Shown here one piece after another: positions 1 to 8,570 of a stretch of 64,000 nucleotides of DNA. A program made the position numbers and the translations under genes. The stretch is from Gnetum montanum (taxonomy: Eukaryota > Streptophyta > Gnetopsida > Gnetales > Gnetaceae). Numbering within the stretch: the stretch's first letter is position 1; every line of letters begins with the position of its first letter. The DNA is taken from positions 1 to 64,000 of the forward strand of contig MNCI01014483.1 of NCBI GenBank assembly GCA_015680685.1, read 5' to 3'. The notes under the pieces are model-generated. The model did no database searches. It was not told the origin of the DNA and saw nothing but the letters and a program-made list of their open reading frames with translations.

Positions 1-660
1 TGTAGTTAAGTACAAAGTATCCCACAACCATGCAAATGACATAGACTTAGTGCTTAAATGCTACCTAAAACATTTGCTTAGGTTAAACCCTAAGAAGTAT
101 GTTTTTGACATCAGAATAGGTAGGATGCTTACCTTTGTATTATCCAAAGTAGCTATACATATAGATCTTAATAAGGTTAAGGCCATAACCAACTTAGCAC
201 TGCTAGCTAACCTTAAGGAGCTATGAGGGTTGCAAGGTAGAATACAATTTATACATAGGTTTATTACCTGATTAATTAACAAGCTATAATCAATGTAACA
301 TTTTCTTAAGAAAGGATCCCACTCTGAGTGAAAAGCTCAGTGCCAACAAGTGTTTGACAAGATTAAGCAAGAGTTAGCATAGCTAATGATAATTCATCCT
401 CTACAAGAAGATAAGCTTTTTTACATCTACCTTGCCATTTTTGACACATCCATTGCTTTTCTACATTTCTAAAAGTAAGATGAGCACATAGAGGTCCTAG
501 TCTACTACCTAAGCCATGCATTAGTAGCCTATGAAATGAGATACAATGATGTGAAGGAGTTTTACCTTGCCCTAGTCTTCTCACTAAAGAAGTGAAGGCA
601 TTACCTCTTTTTTTGCTAGGCTAACATGATTTGCAAGAACAACATACTTCAAGCTATAAT
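1..660 (+). pseudogene. Ty3/gypsy (Tat-like) RT C-terminus and RNase H, decayed
   Basis: Translation of the + strand gives, across several stops and frame changes, the end of a gypsy reverse transcriptase (RLNPKKYVFDIRIGRML, then a KVKAITNL stretch and NLKEL*GLQGRIQFIHRF) followed by RNase H-like text (FYIYLAI, then VAYEMRYND near 525-550). In the gypsy family these words belong to the RT thumb/connection and the RNase H that copy the element RNA into DNA. The left end of the element lies outside the window. The LQGR..FI.RFI wording is typical of the Tat lineage. Many stops make it certainly non-functional. Confidence 0.75.
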
Positions 661-889
661 AATGAATATATGAAAATAGTCACATTGCAATGTAGAAAGT
701 AATAACAATAGAGTTTGATAAGCATTAAGTTGCACAAGTGTCAATGAAAGATTAGGCAATAGCCACACAACTCATAGCTTCACCAGTAAACAATCAAGCC
801 ACCATAGACCCTGAGTTCCTCAACAAGCATGTTAGCAGTATTAGCCAAGTGCCTAATAATAATGAGGTACTATTATCACATTTCCTTCT

Positions 890-1200
890 AGGGAGATCCA
901 ACCCTTTGCATATTGTTTTGCATTTCCTTAAACCAACAACATGGAAGAGTACGAAGGTCTTCTCCAAGGTATCCTTGTAGCACGTGACCTAGGGATCTAA
1001 TGAATAGTGATCCAAGGTGATTCACAACTAGTGGTTAATCAGGTAACAAAGGTTGGCATCTATAAAGTGTAAAATTTACAACCTTACTATGATCTAGGAA
1101 AATACTTGCTCAAACACTTTGTAGTTGTTGATGTCCAACATGTTCCCTAAAGAAAAAATGCCATTGCCAATGCACTTACAACATTAGCACTTAGCATAGC
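890..1200 (+). pseudogene. Second (plant/archaeal-type) RNase H of a Tat-lineage element, decayed
   Basis: The + strand reads NNMEEYEGLLQGILVARDLG, then QGDSQLVVNQVT, then YYDLGKYLLKHF and DVQHVP*RKNAIANALTTLA. This is the pattern of the additional RNase H found between RT and integrase in Tat-lineage gypsy elements, with the acidic residues of the ME.EYE and GDSQLVV words retained. Two adjacent stops follow the first block. It lies in order after the RT/RNase H remnant and before the integrase zinc finger, so it is part of the same element. Confidence 0.7.
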
Positions 1201-1399
1201 ACTTAGCATGTTCAATGCATTGTTAACCTCAGTGGAAAATTGCACTTCACCTATCACACAAATCATCGAAGATGCATCCATAGCCACAGTTAGCACCACC
1301 CATGTAAAAGAGTGGTATGATGATATCAAGGCATACCTTCTACAATGTGAGGCACTACAAGACTTAACTACTACTCAAAAGGATGTAGTATGCAAATGT

Positions 1400-1720
1400 T
1401 ATTAGAAGTACATAACTGTATGTGATAACAAGTTATATCATAGACCATATGTTGGTACATTACTAACTAGTGTAAGAAAAAATGAAGCAAAAACTATCAT
1501 TAAGAAAGTCCATGAAGGACTATGTGAAGGTCACATGGCACCTAGTGCAATGGTAGCAAAAATCAAACAACTAGGCTACTATTGGTGTCACATGGAGAGC
1601 AACTAAGTCTAGAAAGTTAAAACATGTGATACTTGTTAGTGACAAAGCAACTTAATGCATGTGCAACCAACTAAATTGAATATAATGCAAATCACATGAT
1701 GATTCAAATGCTTGGGCTTG
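1400..1720 (+). pseudogene. Integrase N-terminal zinc finger of the same Tat-like element, decayed
   Basis: After an intervening stretch the + strand reads HRPYVGTLLTSVRKNEAK, VHEGLCEGHMAPSAMVAKI, LGYYWCHME and finally KTCDTC. The two histidines (codons near 1511 and 1532) and the CxxC at 1625-1636 are the HHCC zinc-binding residues of retroviral-type integrases. The catalytic core that should follow is only faintly visible (LGLD near 1714) and homology is lost soon after 1720. The order RT, RNase H, extra RNase H, integrase identifies a Tat-type pol. Confidence 0.65.
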
Positions 1721-3170
1721 GACATCAGATGAGGTGCATGGTACAAAACAATGAGGGTTTTCATAGCTAAGTGGGGGTGTGAGCAAGGTGGATCATAGTA
1801 GTGAGAAGGGATTTTCCTAGGACCCATGTAGCCTTATGCAAGACAATGTTAGTCCCCTTGTTGGGCTTCATAAGCCTTTGTAGGGTAGCATGGCCTATGC
1901 TATCTATCTCTCTGAGTTTGTTTTTCTTTTTCTAATGTTGCTACAAGATTATTTGTTAAGTTACCTAGGCCTTAGTGGTAAAATTTGGAAGACATGCGAG
2001 CATGTAGGGTGGTGTGCTGATAAATCTACATGGCCCAATTCTAGTACTTGCATAGCCCAAGTAGGCTTGTGTGGCCTACATGATATGTGGGTATAGATTT
2101 TGTTATTATTAGTATTTTATTATTTTTAAAATTAATTTATGTTTATGGAGTTTTAAAAGTGTATTTTGGCCAATTTCCCCCACAACAATATAAATATTAA
2201 GTATTATGTTCAAGTGGCCCATCACAACATTGTGGATTTGACTAGAATAATACAACATGTTTTTGTAAGAAGTAGTCTCTTTTTATGATAATGAGATATA
2301 AATACCTATCTAGGTCAAGTGATTTCTTGCTTCTTAGAAATGAGAGAAGCTCCCATGCAATTGGTCTAATGTAAGAGGAATCTACATCCTCAATAGTAGT
2401 AGCAAAATAGTAACAAAGAATAATTAACCATGAAATCAACATGATAACCACAATTCTGATGACCCCAAGCATTTTTGAAGCTTATGCTTGCAGCATAGAT
2501 AAATTAAGCATACATAAATATATGTATATAAAGTACTTTACTAGATACATAGTGGGTTTTGGATCTTAATTTCTATATAAGAAACTTACAGGAAAACAAA
2601 AATAGTAGGCTTGTAGTACATAGAGGAGTGACATGGATGAAACTTATGTTTAAAGGAAAAAAAACATTGTTTTAATTTTTTTTATAGTTTTAATGGTCAT
2701 GTGTTATGGCTATAATGGTTAGAAATATTTACATGGTTGTTTGTTGCTTATAGGCCTCATGTGATGATGTTGATGTAGTTGGTGATGGTGTACCTGATGA
2801 GCCTTCTCTTTCTCCCATGACTTAGTTTTGACCAGTGATGGGCTTGTCGTATCTTATTATACTATCATATTATTGTAGCTGGTTTTTATTTGTCTATTAT
2901 AGCCACAAAGACCATGTACCATTATTTTTGTCATTTGTTGCATAGTCCAACTAAGGCTATTGGAAATTTATTATTATCATTTGTCATCAACACATAGTGT
3001 GACCATGCTAGTTGTTTTGGTTCTCTATGATTTTATATTTTTTATAAAAATGATACAAAGTAAAGTTTTGAAATATGATATAATAAAATGAGAAATGTGA
3101 AATGAGATAGAATTGTCAAAGTACAAGTTAGTCAATATGTATATGCTAATGAAAAGAAAGAGAGCCTACA
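1721..3170. other. AT-rich DNA with no recognised gene
   Basis: I see no protein similarity, RNA gene or clear LTR boundary here. It lies between the + strand Tat-like pol remnant and the - strand gag-protease remnant and is presumably retroelement non-coding sequence. Confidence 0.4.
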
Positions 3171-3171
3171 T

Positions 3172-3327
3172 GTTTGCTAGTTTTAGGCCTTGGGAAGCCA
3201 TGGATTCATCAATTTTAAGCCTTAGAAGATCATTATGTTACCATTTTTATACCTTAGTAGGTAGTTTGTTACCTTTGTTATGCCTTGGTGGGCCATTGTT
3301 TGCTACTTGTAGGCCTTGTGAAGCCAT
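3172..3327. repeat. Degenerate 31-bp minisatellite, about five units
   Basis: Five consecutive units of roughly 31 bp end in CCAT, TCAT or a decayed form of it. Their best-preserved core is TTTTAGGCCTTGGGAAGCCAT; the middle units are strongly diverged. The open frame covering it is a by-product of the repeat. Confidence 0.5.
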
Positions 3328-3639
3328 TCCACACATGTCTACCAAGTATGGAATGATCTTGAAAGATCATATATGGATAAAATAAGCACTAAAATAGGAT
3401 ACCAAGTTATAAAGGTGAACAAGTGGTCATTAAAAAAAATCAAAGGCTTTCCTTTCTACAATCATAGTTTCACCATTTTTCTTGTTCAAAATGGCAATCA
3501 TTAGGCACTTTTGTTAATTATTTAGCATTTTAGAGTTGGTGTTGTTAACATTGTAGTTGTTCTTGTTATTGGCCAACCTCCAAACATTAGTTAATGTTGA
3601 TTTTATTACCATATGGTAAACATGTGTTCTCTCCATGAA

Positions 3640-3970
3640 TAAAACTTTCACCACCTTCATATGGTAAGTGGATCTCTAGATGTATTCGTGGTGAGACTAT
3701 GTGAAGCTTAGCTAACCATGTCTTTCCTAGGATCAAGTTGAAATCAAGTGTTTCTTCAATTACTAGGATGTTGGTAGATGTGGAAAACTATTCTCCAGCT
3801 ATGAAATCTAAAGAGATAGAACCCCATACAACTACTTGTGATTCATTAAATGACTTGAGTGCTAAGGTAGTGATTTGTTGGATGTTTTTAGGTAGGCCTA
3901 GTTTCTCGATGATAGTATATGGTATCATGTTAGTTGCTATCCCATCATCCACCTGAACATGATGAACCTT
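3640..3970 (-). pseudogene. Retropepsin-like protease remnant of the minus-strand Tat-like element
   Basis: The reverse strand reads VDDGIATNMIPYTIIEKLGL, then TTLALKSFNES, VVWGSISLDFIAGE, VIEETLDFNLILGKTWLA and HLPYEGG. The layout matches an aspartic protease of gypsy elements: the active-site D-[ST]-G is here D-D-G, and ILG..W is the usual second half (I[LM]GR.W). One in-frame stop follows IAGE. It comes after gag in the expected order when read right to left. No RT is recognisable to its left on the same strand, so the element is truncated or its pol has decayed beyond recognition. Confidence 0.6.
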
Positions 3971-3989
3971 ATACCTACAAACATATATG

Positions 3990-6871
3990 GTAATAAGAAG
4001 ATGAGTAGATAGAATTTCTACATTTTATGAGTCAATATTCACTTTTGTGTCATGAAAGTTGTCTAGGGGTTGATGTCCATTCTTTGTAAGTAAGGCATTC
4101 TCAATGATAGAGTGGGTAGACTCCTTGTTGATAGGCATGCCTTCTTTCATAGGAATAGAAGTCAAAGTTTCAACTAGTGTGTCTCTATAAGCAAGAGAAG
4201 TAATGACTTGGTCATATAGGTTTAAGGATGTGTTCTTTTGCTTATGGGACCATTTGGCTTGTTTCATTGTTGTGAGAAAGTTCTTTCCCTTGGCATGTGA
4301 TCTTTTAGCCTTGGTTAGTTTGATCTCCTCCATCATTCTTAGGATTTTTGTCTCATTTTTTAAAGTATGTTTCTTAGTCCCCTTGTCCATGGATGTAGCT
4401 TTTCTTGATGTAGGCTTTGGTGGGTTAGCTTGTTTTGAGGGATTTTGTTGTTGGCTACATTTAGTGGGCTTCATTGATGGTTTGGAATTAGGTTTTTATT
4501 ATTGTCTTTACAATTATGGTTTCTTGATAACCATTAAGGTATTGGCTACTATATGTAGGATTTGTTCATAAGTTATTGCAGGCTTGCTTGTAGATGGTGG
4601 AGGGACCCTAATAAAAAATGGTTCTCTTAATTTAAGTTGTGATGTTGTTTCCATTGAAGGTAGGAAAATTGTGATGAAATGTTTCTTATGGGCTAGTGAC
4701 AATGATACCTATATGACAAAGGGATCTCTAAGATTTGTGTTTTGAGGTTGGGATTGTACTTTGATAGCAAACAGTTCTTTTGGAATGTTAGACCATTTGG
4801 TTGTTGTGAATGAGGCTATAGTGTGAGAGTTGTTGATGTTTGGAGAGGTGGACTTATTCAAAATTAGTTCTCCATGATCAATAATCTTTTGGATGTTACC
4901 TTTTAATGCTAGAAAAAAATTGATGTCATTGTCAGCAATTTGATGATAACGGTAAAACCTAAATAACCTAAAGTACATTGGTAGCTTCAGATCATCTTTG
5001 ATTGGTATTGTTGAATCTTACTCTATCTTACAAAGATGATCATGCCTCTTATAAGCTTCCTCAAATAGTTTCTTATATTGTATATGTCTTTTTTAATAAA
5101 TTATTATAAAAGCTTAAAGGGCTTCATTGGTAACCTAGCATACTTAGTCGTATCCTTTTGTACAAAGCTTAACAATTGGTTGGTTGGGCATGTAGGAAGT
5201 CGATTGTTGTGATGTATTAGAAGATGTGTTGCATGGAAATGATTTCCAAATTTCTACTTATTTTGAATCTTTTGTTACTATGGCCATAATTGTCTATTCT
5301 TGATTAGTTCTCTTCCAATACATCTTTGTGTATTATTTCTTATAGGATAAATAGACCAAATCGTTACTATCCTCAACCACTTACTCAATGTTCTTATTTT
5401 TTAAAAAGGCTTGGCTTAGTGATCTGGGCTAAAATTAGTATAATTTGGACTTGATGAAGTCATTAACTATCCTCTTAAACATGTCTAGAAGATGTGTCTT
5501 AGTGATGGATTTAGGAATCTCATTAAGAAAATAATTCCATCACCATATAAAATTCTATACAAGTTCAAGGAGCTCCTATTTAACTTTCATTAGTTGGTCA
5601 AGTGTCGTATTAGGTTTTAATTTATACTTGAAATGGTTAATGAACTATGAGATCAAGTCCTCTAAGGAGGCAATGAAACCCTAATGTAATGCATAGTACC
5701 AATTCAAGGCTTTCTTGGTAAGGGACATAGGAAATACATGAATAATAGTATGAGGCAAGGAATATAACAAGAAGTACTCTAAGCAGAAAGTGATAAGGTG
5801 GGAGTTAGGGTTTCCTTATACATTGTATTTAGTGAACTAAGGGATGGAGATGCTAGCATGAAGATTTATCTAAGGGATGATAGGCCTAATGTAATCATCT
5901 TGGTAGAAGTTCATGATCTTGACCATCTTGGTGGTTGAGGCTTTAAGTTTTTATAGCTCTTTCATGAAGTCTTGAATTATTTAAAACATTTGATCCAAGT
6001 ATTAAGGCATCACTATAGTTTGGATGATTTGAACTGATGGTTGTGGGGATAGAGTTGAAAGACTTGGGACCATGGAATGGGCATTGGTATCAAGGTAAGA
6101 GGCTATGTAATCATGGTAGTAGGAAGATTAAATAATGAAAATGATATTTGTGTTGGTACTTGAGATATAAAGAGGAGGAAGGAAGTCTACGAGGTTTACA
6201 TAGCTTGGAGTCTTGAAGAGGGTCCTATTGATGTGAATAAGGAAGGTGATATTATAGACACTATTGGGGCTAAGTGAACATAATGAGGTTCAGTGGAAAA
6301 AGATATGAACAAGAAGAATGATAAAAAGTAAGACACAAGTTGATATTAGTGTGTAGCAATGATAGGTGTTGGACCAAACATGGTGGGATACAAAGGGAAC
6401 TAAGGTACCTAACCCATAGGGAATACTGGGGATGCAAAACTAAGAATAGTTGTTTGGGGACCGGACTATTAGAAAAGATTTTCAATAAAAGTATCTAGTT
6501 CTTGTTCTACCTCAAATTCATCTTTTTCTTTTCAATTTTTATCTAAGATAAGTTCCTCACTCAACTTATCAATGTCTATTATCTATGTCAAAGTATGTGT
6601 ATAGAAGTTAGTTAGGTTAATTTGATCATAAGGGAAGTATATGTATTCCTTCCCATTTCACTGGATGATCTTAAACTGATGTTTGGGCTTAGATTCCAAA
6701 TGTGGGATTAAGAGACTTACTTGAATTTTAGCAAAAAATAAAATTATAATAATATTCATTAATAATAGTGAAGTTTGGTTCTTTTCTTCTCAATCTAAAA
6801 GATTTTCTATGCTCTATGACCACTAGATCCTTAGGATCATATATGCAAATAGCTTCTTGACTGCAGGTCAT
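3990..6871 (-). pseudogene. Gag of the minus-strand Tat-like element, decayed
   Basis: Read right to left, the probable start is the methionine at 6871 (MTCSQEAICIYDPKDL, then VVIEHRKSF). Next come capsid-like words near 5700-5500 (SLEDLIS*FINHFKYKLKPN, TTLDQLMKVK, FLNEIPKSITKTHLLDMFKR) and a basic, lysine-rich linker at 4474-4025. Gag packages element RNA into virus-like particles. Numerous stops and frame changes show it is dead. The same N-terminal wording (CIYD..DL..[IV]EHR) occurs at 19435 on the + strand, so two copies of one family are present here in opposite orientation. Confidence 0.65.
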
Positions 6872-6949
6872 GTATGTTATATTATGGAGTAAGACCATTG
6901 AACAAGAAAAAGGCATAAATAGGATTCTTATCACAGTCTTTGTGGGGAC

Positions 6950-7160
6950 ATTAGCTTACAAGATCCTTAGCATACGAGACAATCATAGCATACAAAGCAA
7001 ATAAAATATTTTGTATATGAAGCCTTAATTATATAGAATATGAAAGCTTTATTATACACAACATACAAAAGTCTTAGTGCACATAGCATATGAAAGGTTT
7101 CACATACACAACATATGAAAATTTTAGCATGTATAGGAAATGAAAGCATTAGCTTATGAA
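6950..7160 (-). repeat. Degenerate short tandem repeats in the 5' leader of the minus-strand element
   Basis: Repeated words of the kind CATATGAAAG, CACACAACATA and AGCATATGAAA recur every 20-45 bp. On the reverse strand they resemble the array at 18990-19316. In both cases the array sits just upstream of the homologous gag start, so it is a feature of this family's untranslated leader. Confidence 0.5.
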
Positions 7161-7448
7161 GGTTGTAATTGCAATGAGAAATTTAAAATTTCCAAAGTTT
7201 TACTAATGCTAGAAAATTAGGAAGAGGTTCTAACATATGCACTACAAGTACAACTATAAAATCACAAATTATTTTTATTCTTTTTAAAAAAATTTTTCTA
7301 GCATATGATGGGAAAGGTAGCCATGCACTACGAAAATACTAAAATATAATCTTTGAAAGTTGTAGGTTGTAGGGAAGAGAGGCTATGCTACAAATTGAAC
7401 TACAAACAACGATGAAAAAAAAGGTTGTTTTGGTCAAAAACTAGTTAT
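7161..7448 (-). repeat. LTR/leader of the minus-strand element, left of the young insertion
   Basis: The reverse complement aligns with 18650-18830 on the + strand (for example AACTAGTTTTTGACCAAAAC against AACTACTTTTGTCAAAAC). It is the part of the old element's LTR or leader left of the insertion; the rest resumes at 15446. Confidence 0.5.
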
Positions 7449-7453
7449 GGTGT
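7449..7453. repeat. Target-site duplication, left copy (GGTGT)
   Basis: GGTGT directly precedes the left LTR and recurs at 15446-15450 directly after the right LTR. A 5-bp duplication is usual for gypsy integrases. Confidence 0.9.
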
Positions 7454-7469
7454 TGATGAGATGCCATAC

Positions 7470-7530
7470 GCGATATCGCGGCCGTCGCGATATCGCGTCT
7501 TCTCCTGCGATATCGCGTACGCGATATCGC
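7470..7530. promoter_or_regulatory. Four GCGATATCGC palindromes in U3
   Basis: Perfect 10-bp palindromes lie at 7470-7479, 7487-7496, 7507-7516 and 7521-7530, immediately upstream of the TATA box. The right LTR has five (14402-14476), as does the partial copy (13946-14020). Position suggests protein-binding sites controlling transcription; this is inference. Each site has two CpGs. Confidence 0.65.
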
Positions 7531-7546
7531 AGCTAGTCGCCATATC

Positions 7547-7554
7547 TATAAATA
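7547..7554 (+). promoter_or_regulatory. TATA box of the 5' LTR (TATAAATA)
   Basis: TATAAATA followed by AGAGG lies just downstream of the palindrome cluster and is conserved at 14037-14044 and 14493-14500. Transcription should begin about 25-35 bp downstream, which would define the U3/R border. Confidence 0.75.
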
Positions 7555-7713
7555 AGAGGTGGCACTCCCCTTATTTCCCAATCCTGGCTAGTGTAGCGAA
7601 GCTCTGGCAGATTGATCACTCCAGAGTTAGAATTTTTCCCCATGTGCCCGCAGTAGGAGTCCTAGAGTGAACGGCTCTTTATTCGAGCAGCTTGTAACCT
7701 GAACCCAAGTTGT

Positions 7714-7714
7714 N
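7714..7714. other. Single N where about 53 bp of LTR are missing
   Basis: The flanks read CCCAAGTTGT-N-GTTATTGCTTC. In the other two LTR copies about 53 bp, including the AATAAA signal, separate these flanks. The N therefore looks like a collapsed assembly gap rather than one ambiguous base. Confidence 0.7.
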
Positions 7715-7750
7715 GTTATTGCTTCATTTACTGCTTTCCTAGTGCGTTCA

Positions 7751-8067
7751 AGTACGACTTGATTACGAGCGTCTACGGACGTGTACGGCTAGTCAAGGAA
7801 TCGGCTGCTTGACGCAATGCATGAGTACGACTCAATTACGAGCATTGGATGCTTGGTAACCCAGTAGCGTATTCCAGGATTCTGCGCTTGGTAACTCCCG
7901 GGTCTAATGTGTACGGCTAGTTGAGGAATCGGCTGCTCATTGCTAGGCTAGATCGTGTGATAAGTACGACTTAGTTACGAGCACCCACGGGTGTGTACGG
8001 CTGGCTAAGGAATCGGCTGCTTATCACACGTAGGCTAAATAGGTGCCTCAGTACGACCACTTCGAGC
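7751..8067 (+). repeat. Alternating repeated words in R/U5 of the LTR
   Basis: One word (AGTACGACTT..TTACGAGC) occurs at 7751-7770, 7824-7843, 7963-7982 and, shortened, at 8050-8067. A second (GTGTACGGCT, ending TCGGCTGCT, 29 bp) occurs at 7781-7809, 7909-7937 and 7993-8021. They alternate, so the LTR grew by tandem duplication of a compound unit. Decayed traces are visible in old LTRs (near 22225 and 59531). Confidence 0.75.
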
Positions 8068-8449
8068 ACTTGCGTTACGTGTGGCGATCCCAGTAACGAT
8101 TAGCGTTTGGTAAGCTGCAGTTGCATAGTTCAGGGTGTGTCCGGTAAGTGGGAACGGATGCTGACGCTAGTTAATTTAGACTTAGATCTTTAGTTAGAGT
8201 TAGCTTAGTTTCTCAACCCTTTCTCCTGGTAGCATAGAAGATAAGCCGAAAATACCAAAAAAATCACATACCTCAGACTTGCTTAACCATACACCGTGAC
8301 ACATACAAGCAAGCCTGGGAAGACAACGAACGATTAACCCCAAGTGTTTCTTGTGGCGTTAAGGCATTTAGTCTGCGGAGTTCGACCGGATCGCGCGTGC
8401 ACGCTCGTATTCGTATGGTTGAGTGTAGGGGTACCTCGCCACTCATCAT

Positions 8450-8467
8450 TGGCGCCGTTGCCGGGGA
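8450..8467 (+). promoter_or_regulatory. Primer-binding site, tRNA-Asp
   Basis: TGGCGCCGTTGCCGGGGA begins two bases after the LTR end. It is the exact complement of the 3' 18 nt of plant tRNA-Asp(GUC) including CCA, as recalled from the known tRNA. tRNA-Asp priming is common in Athila-type elements. Confidence 0.88.
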
Positions 8468-8570
8468 CTAAGTGTTTTTACGCCAATTGAACATAAGGGA
8501 TATCACTCACATCGTTGTGAGCCTAAAACGAACCTTAGGGTTAATCAGTTAATTCAGAACATAAATAACG

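Larger units (their letters stand above)
7454..8448 (+). repeat. 5' LTR of the young element
   Basis: It runs from TGATGAG to CTCATCA, 995 bp against 1070 bp for the right LTR. Part of the shortfall is about 53 bp missing at the single N at 7714, including the AATAAA signal seen in the other copies; the rest is in the first 90 bp of U3. It contains four GCGATATCGC palindromes, a TATA box at 7547 and repeated words between 7751 and 8067. Confidence 0.9.

Noticed and set aside
3113-3385. 90-codon forward frame as a small membrane protein
   Set aside because: It coincides with the 31-bp tandem repeat, which explains both its openness and its repeated residues.
7470-7530. CRISPR-like array from regularly spaced palindromes
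   Set aside because: Units are 10-bp palindromes with unequal short spacers inside an LTR of a plant retroelement; no CRISPR features exist.
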